A stretch of 64,000 bases of DNA. It comes from UBA1952 sp965246765 (lineage in GTDB: Bacteria > Bacteroidota > Bacteroidia > Chitinophagales > Chitinophagaceae). The first letter of the stretch is position 1, and each line of letters opens with the position of its first letter. Under the pieces are notes generated by a model. The model was not told the origin of the DNA. It searched no databases and saw only the letters and a program-made list of their open reading frames with translations. Both the position numbers and the translations under genes were made by a program. The stretch is from the NCBI GenBank assembly GCA_965246765.1, contig CBDFFJ010000005.1, positions 1 through 64,000 of the forward strand, written 5' to 3'. Positions 39,524 to 48,357 of this stretch are shown here, one piece after another.

Positions 39524-39997
39524 CTATTGACTGCCGGCTTTGATGGGCATGGAGGTGTTGATGAGGTTGCTGGTGGCTTTGGCCAGGAGTGTGCCGGTAG
39601 CGTTGCGGACGTGGCAATCTACGTGGACAATTTTTTTGCCTTCTCGGACGACTGTTGCGGTGGCGATCATCTTTTCACCTTCTTTGGCGGCGTAGAGGTA
39701 GTCCACATTGAGGTTTAGTGTGGTGTAGTGGAACTCTGCTTCCAGGCTTACTACTGCCCAGCCGATGGTTTCGTCTATGAAGGTGCTCATCATGCCGCCG
39801 TGGATGTTGCCATAGGGGTTGGTCATATCCTTTTTGATGATGACGGAGAGGGTGACGATGCCGCGCTCCGCATGTTCCAGGGTAACGGCGAGCCAGTTGC
39901 CCGCCGGCGAGCGAGAGTCGCCGACGACCTTATCCTTATAGCGGGCGAGCATCTGCTGGTGGAGGGGCTGCTTGTCGGCTGAGTCTTTTTCCTGCAT
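39524..39997 (-). CDS. PaaI-type hotdog thioesterase
   Basis: A 157-residue hotdog-fold thioesterase, probably acting on a CoA or aryl-CoA ester. The central helix motif is NPYGNIHGGMMSTFIDETIG, near 74-93, where the HGG and following acidic residue form the family active site. Strand patterns LAVTLEHAERGIVTLSVIIK and NLNVDYLYAAKEGEKMIATA follow. I chose ATG 39995-39997 (MQEKDSADKQ); ATG 40021 is a possible longer form. It is divergent from oxyR, with 113 bases between the starts, and lies 31 bases upstream of the GT2 start. Confidence 0.88.
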   Translation of the reverse strand: MQEKDSADKQPLHQQMLARYKDKVVGDSRSPAGNWLAVTLEHAERGIVTLSVIIKKDMTNPYGNIHGGMMSTFIDETIGWAVVSLEAEFHYTTLNLNVDYLYAAKEGEKMIATATVVREGKKIVHVDCHVRNATGTLLAKATSNLINTSMPIKAGSQ

Positions 39998-40074
39998 GAG
40001 TCGCGAAAATACACCCGGCATTGCAGTATGCGGCGGGATGTAACTTGCACCGCGTATTTCGGGCAAGGCTTCTC

Positions 40075-40109
40075 ATTCCGAATTCCGCATTCCGAAATCT
40101 GAATTTTAA
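40075..40109 (+). repeat. Five 7-bp units (ATTCCGN) in the oxyR leader
   Basis: Units are ATTCCGA, ATTCCGC, ATTCCGA, AATCTGA, ATTTTAA, ending one base before the ATG at 40111. It is the clearest leader array in the window. Confidence 0.9.
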
Positions 40110-40110
40110 A

Positions 40111-41067
40111 ATGACCATCACCCAGCTTGAATACGTTGTAGCCGTAGCCACTTACAAGAGCTTTGTGGCTGCCGCCGAAAAATGTTTTGTAACACAGCCC
40201 ACCCTCTCCATGCAGATCCAGAAGCTGGAGGACGAGATGGGCATCCGCCTGTTTGACCGCACGAAGCACCCGATAGCGGTGACCGAGGTAGGCGAAAAGA
40301 TCGTAGAGCAGGCGCGCATAGTGCTGTCGGAAGTAGGAAAGGTGGGCGAGCTGATACAGCAGCAGCAGGATAAGCTGACGGGCTCTTTCCGCTTTGCGGT
40401 GATACCTACGGTTGCGCCGTATCTGCTGCCGAGGCTGCTGGAGAATTTTACGGCAGCCAATCCAGAAATAAGGCTGCAGGCCAGCGAGCTGGAGACTGTG
40501 CGGGCGATACGCGCGGTGCGCAATGGCGAGCTTGACGCAGCTATTGTGAGCACGCCGCTGGAGGAGAATAATATCAAGGAGTATCCGCTGTTTTACGAAC
40601 CTCTGGTAGCCTACTACGCGCCCGATGAACCTGCATTGAAGAAGCGCCTGGTAACGCCGGCGGACATTGCGCTGGAGCGCATCTGGCTGCTGAGCGAAGG
40701 CCATTGCATGAGAAACCAGGTGCTGGACCTGTGCTCCGATCAGGTGCAGAAGCTGCAGGACCATCGGGCGTATCAATACGAGAGCAGCAGCGTGGAAACG
40801 CTTCGCCGCATGGTGGATAAGGTGGGTGGGCTTACGGTGCTTCCGGAGCTGGCTACGAATGAGTTTGCAGAAGACTTTATGGAGCGCATCCGTTACTTTG
40901 AAGAGCCGCAGCCGGTACGCGAGATCAGCATCATTACAGCTGATCACTTCGTAAGGATGTCCATGCTTCAAAGCCTGATGGATGCGGTATTAGCGCTGAT
41001 ACCGGAGCAGATGCGGGTACAGAAGAAGAACAGGAAGGTACTCAGGATTCAGAGCGCGAAGCTGTAG
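40111..41067 (+). CDS. oxyR: Hydrogen-peroxide-sensing regulator OxyR
   Basis: A LysR-type activator of 318 residues. The N-terminal HTH is MTITQLEYVVAVATYKSFVA and VTQPTLSMQIQKLEDEMGIR. The redox pair is Cys199 and Cys208 in EGHCMRNQVLDLC, the same numbering and context as E. coli OxyR, so it should form the peroxide-induced disulphide. It probably controls peroxide defence genes elsewhere. The start at 40111 is preferred to an upstream ATG 30 codons earlier, because the latter would translate the repeat array. It is divergent from the thioesterase gene. Confidence 0.93.
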   Translation: MTITQLEYVVAVATYKSFVAAAEKCFVTQPTLSMQIQKLEDEMGIRLFDRTKHPIAVTEVGEKIVEQARIVLSEVGKVGELIQQQQDKLTGSFRFAVIPTVAPYLLPRLLENFTAANPEIRLQASELETVRAIRAVRNGELDAAIVSTPLEENNIKEYPLFYEPLVAYYAPDEPALKKRLVTPADIALERIWLLSEGHCMRNQVLDLCSDQVQKLQDHRAYQYESSSVETLRRMVDKVGGLTVLPELATNEFAEDFMERIRYFEEPQPVREISIITADHFVRMSMLQSLMDAVLALIPEQMRVQKKNRKVLRIQSAKL

Positions 41068-41086
41068 GAAAGACGTGGCCAGCGTG

Positions 41087-41746
41087 TTACCGGCACACGA
41101 ACACCCTATTGATTCCAAAAGAGATTTCCGCCACATCCGCGAACAAGCCTTGAAGAAGAAGCCTTAGCCGATTTGCGGCGCCGTGTTCCGGTTCCATATA
41201 ATTCAGGATCAGAATACCGCCTGTCTCCTTATGCTCGCGACATTGCGTGAGAAAAGGCGACTGTTCTACGGCTTCCGGCACTGCTCTGCCGAAGAAAATG
41301 TCAACGATAATCAGGTCGTAAAGGCCTGCATCTTTGACAATAAAGTCAAAGGCATCCGCATTAATGGCCTTTACGTTTCCCATCGCGGTCATTGGCAAAA
41401 ATTCTGCGGCCCATTCCAGCACAAGCGGGTCTATTTCCACCAACCTGACTTGCGGATGAAGACCCTTTGCATCAAGAATGTGAACTGCGCTGGCGAGGCC
41501 CGTGCCAAGCACCAGCACGTTCTTCAGTTCCGCCAGCTTTGGCTTGAGAAACGGTGATTCAAACGCTTTCAGAAGCGGACGGTACTTATTGCCATCCGAA
41601 TAAACGGCGTCTTGCGTAGCCAATATATACCTGCCCCGAAAATAGAAAAGCTCTAGCACGGGATTGAGCGCGCTGGAGCCTTTACGGATAGAGACGGGAT
41701 AGAGGAAGCTTTGCAGGTGTTGCCAGAAGCTGAGTGAAGCCGCCAT
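41087..41746 (-). CDS. Spermidine-synthase-like methyltransferase-fold protein
   Basis: A 219-residue protein with a Rossmann fold of the spermine/spermidine synthase type. Seen: YILATQDAVYSDGNKYRPLL, the glycine-rich VLVLGTGLASAVHILDAKGL near 85-104, VEIDPLVLEWAAEFLPM (acidic loop binding the substrate ribose) and YDLIIVDIFFGRAVPEAVEQ. True synthases have GGGDG and a catalytic YYD region; here the loop is GTGLAS, so polyamine synthesis is uncertain. ATG 41746 was chosen. It lies 16 bases after the M48 gene on the same strand, suggesting an operon. Confidence 0.75.
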   Translation of the reverse strand: MAASLSFWQHLQSFLYPVSIRKGSSALNPVLELFYFRGRYILATQDAVYSDGNKYRPLLKAFESPFLKPKLAELKNVLVLGTGLASAVHILDAKGLHPQVRLVEIDPLVLEWAAEFLPMTAMGNVKAINADAFDFIVKDAGLYDLIIVDIFFGRAVPEAVEQSPFLTQCREHKETGGILILNYMEPEHGAANRLRLLLQGLFADVAEISFGINRVFVCR

Positions 41747-41762
41747 AGCGTCAAGATAGCGC

Positions 41763-42575
41763 CTATCGTCCTGCCGGCTTGTAATAAGTAAGTGCCTCCG
41801 GCAGCCATGCCTGTATCTGCTTGATGCGGGTAGCATCTGCCGGGTGCGTACTCAGTATCTGCGGTGGCTTTTGGCCGCCCTTTGAAGCCATTCGCTGCCA
41901 GAATGGTACCGCCTCATTAGGATTGTAGCCGGCAAGCGCCATGAAAATGAGCCCGATGTGGTCTGCCTCGCTTTCGTGCCTGCGTGAGTAAGAGAGCGTG
42001 CCCAGCTGACTGCCGACACCATACACTGTGTTGAACAGATTAGCAGTTTGCCCGGGCTGGTTGGAGAGCGCAACAGATAGGGCCGTGCCACCTGCCTGCA
42101 CAGCCAGCTCCTGGCTCATACGCTCATTGCCGTGGCGGGAGATGGCATGCGCTATTTCGTGGCCCATTACTACCGCGAGACCGGCCTCATTCTGCGTAAG
42201 GGGCAGGATGCCGGAATAAACGACCACCTTGCCCCCGGGCATGCACCAGGCGTTTGCTTCAGCGTTGTTTACAAGATTAAACTGCCATTGATAGCCGGAG
42301 ATCTGTGCGGCCTGTCCCTTGGAAGACAGATAGGTCTGCACGGCACTTGCCATGCGGGAGCCTACGCGTTGCACCATTTCCGCATCGCGGCTGCCCGTTG
42401 CGGTAACAGGCGGATTCTGAGAAAGAAAAGTGGTGTACTGCTGGGTGGCCATGCTGCGCATCGTTCCCTCATCAACAAGGTTTAGGGAAGAGCGACCCGT
42501 CACAGGATTTTTATAGCAGCTATCCAGCAGAAGCGTGGATGCGGCAAGGAAAAGCGTTAACAGTAGTTTTTTCAT
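41763..42575 (-). CDS. M48 family metalloprotease, lipoprotein
   Basis: A 270-residue periplasmic peptidase, of the BepA/LoiP type, which tends outer-membrane protein quality. Lipobox: LLLDSCYKNPVTGRSS with Cys20. Zinc motif HEIAH at 139-143 in VVMGHEIAHAISRHGNERMS, with the third ligand in SRRHESEADHIGLIFM near 205. AWCMPGGKVVVYSGIL precedes the motif, as is usual in this family. It has no PDZ or TPR domain. It starts upstream of the spermidine-synthase-like gene. Confidence 0.92.
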   Translation of the reverse strand: MKKLLLTLFLAASTLLLDSCYKNPVTGRSSLNLVDEGTMRSMATQQYTTFLSQNPPVTATGSRDAEMVQRVGSRMASAVQTYLSSKGQAAQISGYQWQFNLVNNAEANAWCMPGGKVVVYSGILPLTQNEAGLAVVMGHEIAHAISRHGNERMSQELAVQAGGTALSVALSNQPGQTANLFNTVYGVGSQLGTLSYSRRHESEADHIGLIFMALAGYNPNEAVPFWQRMASKGGQKPPQILSTHPADATRIKQIQAWLPEALTYYKPAGR

Positions 42576-42586
42576 AAAGGGAAATG

Positions 42587-42614
42587 TAAAAAGCGCGAAG
42601 CTTAAGCTCCGCGC
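42587..42614 (-). terminator. Terminator of plsY on the minus strand
   Basis: In the minus-strand direction, GCGCGGAGC...GCTTCGCGC forms a hairpin with one G-U pair, then TTTTTA. It lies 39 bases after the plsY stop. Confidence 0.7.
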
Positions 42615-42652
42615 CGAAAATAATCATACCAGTTGTTTGTTCTCTTCTGAGG

Positions 42653-43288
42653 CTACCTGCGGCTGCGCGTGCGCTTGCGAAATGCTTTTACCTTGCTTTC
42701 ATTGCCTGCAAGCAGCCTGCTGATGTTTTTGTGATGCGTTAATACCACCAGGCAGGCAGTAGCGATGGCGAACACCTTATAGCTGATTTCCGGCTCGCGA
42801 AATATGAAGACGATTAGTACCGGAAAAGCGATAGAAGCAGTAATGGAGCTCAGCGAAACGTAGCGCGTAAGAAAAAGTATTGCCGCAAAAACGCCGATAA
42901 GGCTTACCGCTACAAGCGGCTGGATTGACAGGATCATCCCAAAAAGCGTTGCAATTCCTTTACCACCGCGGAAGTCTGCCCAGATCGGGAATATGTGCCC
43001 GACAACAGATGCAAGGCCGAGACCGACCTGAAGATTGGTAATGGCTTCGCTGTCCCAGCTGAAGTTAGAAAGGAGTGAGAGCTTCACAGCCAGAAAACCC
43101 TTGAGCATATCTCCAAGCATTACGGCGGTGCCGGCTTTCTTGCCGAGGATGCGGAAGGTGTTTGTAGCGCCGGCATTACCGCTGCCATGCTCACGAATAT
43201 CTATGCCGTATAGTTTGCTGCTCACCCATACGGCTGTAGGGATAGAGCCGATGAGATAGGCAAGGACAATCAGAAAGGCTATTTCCAT
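42653..43288 (-). CDS. plsY: Glycerol-3-phosphate acyltransferase PlsY
   Basis: It transfers an acyl group from acyl-phosphate to glycerol-3-phosphate, the first step of phospholipid synthesis. A 211-residue membrane protein with five to six spans. Motifs: LAYLIGSIPTAVWVSSKLYG at the start, REHGSGNAGATNTFRILGKK near 33-52, FPIWADFRGGKGIATLFGM near 101-119, and the last helix with LTHHKNISRLLAGNESK. Start ATG fits the family. Its promoter is not obvious. Confidence 0.95.
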   Translation of the reverse strand: MEIAFLIVLAYLIGSIPTAVWVSSKLYGIDIREHGSGNAGATNTFRILGKKAGTAVMLGDMLKGFLAVKLSLLSNFSWDSEAITNLQVGLGLASVVGHIFPIWADFRGGKGIATLFGMILSIQPLVAVSLIGVFAAILFLTRYVSLSSITASIAFPVLIVFIFREPEISYKVFAIATACLVVLTHHKNISRLLAGNESKVKAFRKRTRSRR

Positions 43289-43381
43289 GTAGGGAGAATC
43301 AATGAGAGAGCTGACAAAAATAGTCGTTAACGTTCATTATCCATAGCTTAAGCTTTGCTAATTGGCGAGGAACATGGGCGT

Positions 43382-44206
43382 TTAGGCGGTGAATTTCATA
43401 GCGCTCCAATCACCTTCCCTCAACGTTTTGACATGTAGCAGACGGGAATTTTCCGCCGCTGCGCGAATAATGGCTTCATCGGCGTATAAGATGCCGCTAA
43501 GCAAAAGTACGCCCGCACTTGTCAGGCGGCCGCCCATTTCTGGCATGCATTCCAGTAAGATGTGGCGGTTGATATTGGCGAGTATGATATCGTACCGCTC
43601 ATTTCTGGCAGTTGCTACATTCAACGATCCTTGCAGGACTTGGATGCCGGCCGCATTATTAGCGAGTACGTTTTCTCTAGCATTTTCTGTACTCCACTCA
43701 TCATTATCAATAGCCAGTACGGAACTGGCGCCTAGCTTGCCCGCCAATATAGCAAGGATACCAGTACCGGTGCCGAAATCCAAAACGTTTTTACCGCTGA
43801 ATTCAGTCTCCGATATTGCCTGCATCATCAGCCGTGTTGTTGCATGGTGACCGGTGCCAAAAGACATCTTCGGCGTAATAATCACCTCATACGGCGTGTC
43901 GGCAGCCGGGGGATGAAAGCCGGCGCGTACTGTGCAGAATCGCGGCACGATTACCGGCTCAAAGCTTGCTTCCCAGACCGCATTCCAGTTCTGTGGCGCT
44001 ATACTCCGCTCAGAAAATTCATGATTAAGCTCTCCGGCGATGGCCTTTATCAGGCTGGCATCGTAGCCCGCTTCCTGAATGTAGGCCCGAAGCTCTGCTT
44101 CTGTCTCTTCAAAGGCATCGCAACCTGCGCCGGCTAATCTGGCTAGTAAAATGTCGCGCGCTGCGCCCTGCACGACAAAGACGAGCTCAATGGTGTTCTG
44201 CTGCAT
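43382..44206 (-). CDS. prmA: Ribosomal protein L11 methyltransferase
   Basis: It trimethylates ribosomal protein L11. A 274-residue protein with an N-terminal substrate-binding part and a Rossmann methyltransferase domain. Motifs: VRAGFHPPAADTPYEVIITP, PKMSFGTGHHATTRLMMQAI, the SAM loop VLDFGTGTGILAILAGKLGA near 157-176, AIDNDEWSTENARENVLANN and DIILANINRHILLECMPEM. ATG 44204-44206 was chosen for the family N-terminus (MQQNTIELVF). A bidirectional-looking terminator lies just upstream at 44235-44264. Confidence 0.94.
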   Translation of the reverse strand: MQQNTIELVFVVQGAARDILLARLAGAGCDAFEETEAELRAYIQEAGYDASLIKAIAGELNHEFSERSIAPQNWNAVWEASFEPVIVPRFCTVRAGFHPPAADTPYEVIITPKMSFGTGHHATTRLMMQAISETEFSGKNVLDFGTGTGILAILAGKLGASSVLAIDNDEWSTENARENVLANNAAGIQVLQGSLNVATARNERYDIILANINRHILLECMPEMGGRLTSAGVLLLSGILYADEAIIRAAAENSRLLHVKTLREGDWSAMKFTA

Positions 44207-44234
44207 AATCCCGGTTTCGGCCAGGCCGGCCAAT

Positions 44235-44264
44235 AAAAAAGGCTGCCTGTTCAGCAGCCTTTTT
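44235..44264 (-). terminator. Terminator between the PorE-like gene and prmA
   Basis: AAAAAAGGCTGC-CTGTTCA-GCAGCCTTTTT. It is placed right for the PorE-like gene on the minus strand (stop at 44282). Confidence 0.88.
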
Positions 44265-44281
44265 ATAAAAAATTGATTCGC

Positions 44282-46486
44282 TTAAGGATTGCCGGAGTCA
44301 CGGTTTACGCGCGTGCCGGGATTGCCGAAGTTTGATTCCGGATCTGCCGGCTCGCCATCATCAGCCTGCTCATTTTGCCGCAGATTCTGCTGCTGCGAAT
44401 TGATGTTTCCTGGCTTAGAGCTATTGAAGATAATGCGGCGTGTGGGATCTTCCTGAATAATGCGGAATTCGGTGCGACGATTGTACTGACGGCCGGTAGG
44501 ATTGTCTTTACCGCTACTGTAAGAATTTGGTGCGGCTGGCATGCGCTCACCAAACGCTTTTGCGATCATGCGGCTGTCGCCGATACCTTGTGTACCCAGA
44601 TAAGTACGCACGGATTGCGCGCGGCGCAACGACAATGACTTATTATACTCATTCGTGCCTATTGAGTCTGCAAAAGCATATATCTCTACATTCAGAGAAG
44701 GATTATCCTTCATGAACGCAGTCAGAGAATCCAGAGACGCGATTGATTCAGCGCGAAGGTCGGATTTGTCATAATCGTAATACACATTAGTGACGTGGAA
44801 CTCGCCGTTAATAAACAGGCTGTCCATATAAACCACCACATTTACCGTCTGGTCTGCATCGGAGCGCTTGATGCCTTCGGTGCTTACCTGCGCACGGGTA
44901 GATACATACTTCTGCTTGTCACCAGTGATTACGTAAGTGTGCTCACGCGCCATATTAAACTGGAACGCACCGTCAGTTGAATTGTAAGTGCGAAGGTTGC
45001 CGCCTTCATCAACCATCTTCACTACTACATCACTCATTTGCTTTTGGGTCTTAGTATTGATCACTTTACCCAGTACCTGAAGCTTAGGCTCCGTCTGTAT
45101 GCGCCAGATATCATCGCAGCAGGTAGGGTTTTTAAGCGCATAGGAGCCAACGCGGTTGGAAACCACATAAGCGTCCGGCTTACCAACCGGATCCTTAATG
45201 TAATAAAGCTCATCAGCAGAAGTATTGATCGGATAGCCCATGTTCTGCAGATTAGAATAACGGGAAGGACCGCCATCGGCAGAATATATATCAAACCCGC
45301 CCATGCTCACCTGGCCATCAGAAGCGAAGTACAGCTTGTTGACGCGTGAGTCGTAATAAGGCGTCATGTCATTGCCTTCCGTATTAATCTGCTTGCCGCA
45401 GTTTTGCGGGCGACGGTAAGTGCCGCGCGCAGGATCAATCACAGAATACCAGATGTCATACTTACCGCGGCTTTGAATTTTGCGGTTAGAAGAGAAGAAA
45501 AGAATTTCTTTCTTCCCAACTTTCGCCACAAACGGGTGCGTGTTAGACCCGCCTTCGTTTACGCCCTCACCGATCTTCTCAGGATTACCCCAGTTGCCGC
45601 GCAGGGTATCAAAGCGGGACACGAAAATGGTACACATTACCTGCATAGAGTCGCCTTCCTTGCAGTGGGTAAAGTAAAAGCGATCACCGCCGGGGCTGAA
45701 GCAGCCATTACCTGTGTGTGACTTCTCATCATTAAAAGGGCCATCGTTGAAGGCAAGCGGCCATTGAAACGAATCAACGTCCGGCACGTAGTACTGCTTA
45801 TGCGAGGTCATAAACCGGGCATAATAGTTTGCACGCTTACTGCCTTTGGTAGAAATGATGCTGTTCTGATTCATGGAGGAGAACAGAAGCGCCGTGTCGC
45901 CGAGCGGATAAGGTGAAGCCTCTGTATAAGAGCTGTTCACATTAGGTCCGGCATTCTTCATCGTTACAGACACCGGATCGTTCACAGAGTTCTTGCCCAT
46001 GTTGGCGCCGTCTATCTCACGCAGGGCGGTCTTCTTAAGCTTCTTAAAAGTCTTAGGATTGTCCGCGATAAACCGCTGAAAGGAGACTATTGACGAGTCG
46101 TAAAGGCCCTGCATCTTCAGCATTTTGGCCTCTTTGAACTTTGCCTCAGGATAAATGCGGGCGGCAAGTGCGTAAGCCTCTCCGTAGTTACGGGCAGCTG
46201 GGGAGTAATCGCGGCTGTATGCATAGCACTCTGCAAGCTGATATGCGAGATACGGATTGCGTGGCTGCTCCGCCTTAAGCTGGCTGTAATATTCTATAGC
46301 AGTAAAATAGCTTCCCTCACGGAACAGGCCGTCTGCCCAACGTATTTTTTTGTAGTACGGAAGCTTGGTTATTGGATCGTTTGCCGGGTTACGGTACTTT
46401 TCCTTTTGCTGCTGTGCCTGTGCATCATACTGTATAGTGGATACAAGGATTGATGCGAGTAAAAGTAGCAGCCAGTTTTTTCTCAT
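44282..46486 (-). CDS. PorE-like T9SS protein (TPR, propeller, CRD and OmpA domains)
   Basis: A 734-residue exported protein with the four-part layout of PorE, a peptidoglycan-linked component of the type IX secretion system: signal peptide (MRKNWLLLLLASILVSTIQYDAQA), TPR helices about 45-160 (YYKKIRWADGLFREGSYFTA), a WD/PD40 propeller about 180-455 (GCFSPGGDRFYFTHCKEGDS, KEILFFSSNRKIQSRGKYDI, LYFASDGQVSMGGFDIYSAD), a carboxypeptidase-regulatory-like domain about 470-560 (VLGKVINTKTQKQMSDVVVK), and an OmpA C-domain about 575-690 (VYYDYDKSDLRAESIASLDS; RAQSVRTYLGTQGI). A disordered tail ends the protein. It is the gene after PorP on this strand. Confidence 0.88.
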   Translation of the reverse strand: MRKNWLLLLLASILVSTIQYDAQAQQQKEKYRNPANDPITKLPYYKKIRWADGLFREGSYFTAIEYYSQLKAEQPRNPYLAYQLAECYAYSRDYSPAARNYGEAYALAARIYPEAKFKEAKMLKMQGLYDSSIVSFQRFIADNPKTFKKLKKTALREIDGANMGKNSVNDPVSVTMKNAGPNVNSSYTEASPYPLGDTALLFSSMNQNSIISTKGSKRANYYARFMTSHKQYYVPDVDSFQWPLAFNDGPFNDEKSHTGNGCFSPGGDRFYFTHCKEGDSMQVMCTIFVSRFDTLRGNWGNPEKIGEGVNEGGSNTHPFVAKVGKKEILFFSSNRKIQSRGKYDIWYSVIDPARGTYRRPQNCGKQINTEGNDMTPYYDSRVNKLYFASDGQVSMGGFDIYSADGGPSRYSNLQNMGYPINTSADELYYIKDPVGKPDAYVVSNRVGSYALKNPTCCDDIWRIQTEPKLQVLGKVINTKTQKQMSDVVVKMVDEGGNLRTYNSTDGAFQFNMAREHTYVITGDKQKYVSTRAQVSTEGIKRSDADQTVNVVVYMDSLFINGEFHVTNVYYDYDKSDLRAESIASLDSLTAFMKDNPSLNVEIYAFADSIGTNEYNKSLSLRRAQSVRTYLGTQGIGDSRMIAKAFGERMPAAPNSYSSGKDNPTGRQYNRRTEFRIIQEDPTRRIIFNSSKPGNINSQQQNLRQNEQADDGEPADPESNFGNPGTRVNRDSGNP

Positions 46487-46534
46487 GGAGGTGTGCGTTG
46501 TAAATCGGTATAAAAGTATAGGAATGGGACAAAA

Positions 46535-46573
46535 AAAAGAAAGGGCAAACGGATTTTTTTTGCCCTTTCTTTT
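46535..46573 (-). terminator. Terminator between PorP and PorE-like genes
   Basis: 15-base arms (AAAAGAAAGGGCAAA and its complement, 46535-46549 and 46559-46573) around a short loop, with strong A/T flanks. It would reduce read-through from the PorP gene into the PorE-like gene. Confidence 0.85.
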
Positions 46574-46595
46574 ACAATAAGCTCGTTAAGCGGCT

Positions 46596-47651
46596 TTAGA
46601 AGCGTGCGCAGGGGTAGCCGCGGCGGCCTGCAAAGTCAAGCGGGTTGGGCGCAATGTAGCGGATTGAAAGCTCAAAACCACCATTACCCTTTGATGCATC
46701 TTTGAGCGAAGACGTGTTGTAGTCATAAGAAACGCCAAAGCGGAAACCCTTGAAATCAATACCGCCGGTCACCATAATGGCATCGCTGCTACGGTAAAAA
46801 ACGCCTGCAAATACTGCCGTTGATACGCTCATGTAGTCGGGGTTGGAGATCGCGTAATTGAATTCATTACCAACTACCAGCTCTGTTGCGCTGGATTGAG
46901 ACTGGTAAAGAAGCGCTGGCAGGAGGCGCAGACGGCTGCTGACGGAAGCAATAGCTCCTACCTGTGCGGTATAGCGCATGCCAAGACCTACTTCGCTGTT
47001 CACCTTACGCTCCAGCGCTTCGCGCGGTTGGTTCAGGTTATTAGCGCCAAGACCAATTGTATAAGCAAAACGCTCAGCCGGACGGTGTGCCCAGGCAAGG
47101 CCTGCATTGATGGTCCAGTAATTCACCTTATTGTTCAGCGCTTCCTGGCCCACGCCCGGCGTGAACTGGCCGCCATTAAACTCATCTCCGAAGTACAGCT
47201 TGCTCAGGTCAATGCTCTTGGAAGTATAGCCCCCCTGAAAGCCGAGAGAGAGCATCTTGTCCTTAAAGCCATTGCCGCCACCGCCGCCCAGGAACTTGTG
47301 GTAGGCCACAGATCCAAGCACCGACGTATTAGACAGATTGCCGTCACCTGCCTTGTCATTATAAAACTGGAGGCCTGCAGCGAGGAAGTCATCGCCGGTG
47401 AGGTCAAGTCTCACGGGCGCGTCCACTGAAGCCGAAATGGTAACAAAAGGAGCCGTCACGCTGCGCCATTGGTCGCGGTAGATACCCGCTACGCGGAATG
47501 TGCCGTCAAAAGCGCCGGTGAAAGCCGGGTTGATGGTCAGCGGAGCCGCGGTAAACTGGGTAAAGTGAACGTCCTGTGCGATAGCCTGGGTACCGCTAAA
47601 GGCGAGGGCCGCAGTGAGGCCTGCGACGGCGAGCATATTTTTCCTGATCAT
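46596..47651 (-). CDS. PorP/SprF family T9SS outer-membrane protein
   Basis: A 351-residue outer-membrane beta-barrel. Signal peptide (…AFSGTQAIAQ), followed at once by the family mark DVHFTQFTAAPLTINPAFTG and YRDQWRSVTAPFVTISASVD. The rest has alternating strands (YHKFLGGGGGNGFKDKMLSL, VNYWTINAGLAWAHRPAERF, FRFGVSYDYNTSSL, GGFELSIRYI). PorP/SprF proteins help T9SS cargo reach the surface and interact with PorE. The co-location with the PorE-like gene supports a shared role, probably for a specific subset of cargo such as gliding-type proteins. Confidence 0.92.
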   Translation of the reverse strand: MIRKNMLAVAGLTAALAFSGTQAIAQDVHFTQFTAAPLTINPAFTGAFDGTFRVAGIYRDQWRSVTAPFVTISASVDAPVRLDLTGDDFLAAGLQFYNDKAGDGNLSNTSVLGSVAYHKFLGGGGGNGFKDKMLSLGFQGGYTSKSIDLSKLYFGDEFNGGQFTPGVGQEALNNKVNYWTINAGLAWAHRPAERFAYTIGLGANNLNQPREALERKVNSEVGLGMRYTAQVGAIASVSSRLRLLPALLYQSQSSATELVVGNEFNYAISNPDYMSVSTAVFAGVFYRSSDAIMVTGGIDFKGFRFGVSYDYNTSSLKDASKGNGGFELSIRYIAPNPLDFAGRRGYPCARF

Positions 47652-47943
47652 GATCTTGCGCTGCGATGAACGTGTTTAAGGAGAAAGAAGAGTTTGTTGA
47701 AGTTTAGTAGTTCTGCCTCCGAAGGGCCAAAATACGCAATTAATTCAGAGTTGCAAGCTTCGGAGTAAAGCACCATGTTTATTCCAAGACAGAGATGCGG
47801 TTCAATACGTTGGGCAATGGCAGGGAAAGCGTCCAAAAATATAGCATGGCCGCCTGATGGTGAACAAAATCAGCCATTCCGGCGCCGCTCTTTCCGGAAT
47901 GTCGCCCACTACCTTCGGTATGAATTTTTTCGTTCCAAGAATT
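47652..47943. other. 292-base gap between PorP and the S4 gene
   Basis: It holds the divergent promoters of both genes. TACCTTCG at about 47910 is a possible -7 box for the S4 gene. No gene, repeat array or terminator was seen. Confidence 0.45.
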
Positions 47944-48354
47944 ATGGCGACAGCTGAAAAACTCCGGATTGACAAATATCTGTGGGCCATCCGCATCTTT
48001 AAAACCCGGAGCCTCGCAACTGCCGCCTGTGATGAGGGCAAAGTGAAGCTGGCGGGCCAAAACATTAAGCCGGCCCGTCCCGTGGCTATCGGCGACCGCT
48101 ATGACATCAAAACGCCGGCCCGCCGCTGGACCATTGAGGTGACGGGTCTGCTTTACAACCGCGCAGGATATGAGGAAGCCGTGAAAAACTACGCAGACCT
48201 GACTACGGACGAAGACAAGCTGCCTGCGCAATACATAGATTCCTCCTTTTATACCGGAAAACGCCTCAGTAAAACCGGACGCCCTACAAAGAAACAACGC
48301 CGTGACCTTGGCGATGCGCTCGGGCCAGACGGCGTTGAAGAAGGCGATTTGTAA
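47944..48354 (+). CDS. RNA-binding S4 domain protein (HslR-like)
   Basis: A 136-residue protein. The S4 domain is at the N-terminus (LRIDKYLWAIRIFKTRSLAT, ACDEGKVKLAGQNIKPARPV, DRYDIKTPARRWTIEVTGL). The tail is basic (KTGRPTKKQRRDLGDALG) and typical of the Hsp15/HslR type, which binds stalled 50S subunits that carry peptidyl-tRNA. ATG 47944 (MATAEKLRID) fits the family; a start 29 codons upstream does not. It is convergent with the next gene, the stops three bases apart. Confidence 0.88.
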   Translation: MATAEKLRIDKYLWAIRIFKTRSLATAACDEGKVKLAGQNIKPARPVAIGDRYDIKTPARRWTIEVTGLLYNRAGYEEAVKNYADLTTDEDKLPAQYIDSSFYTGKRLSKTGRPTKKQRRDLGDALGPDGVEEGDL

Positions 48355-48357
48355 GTC

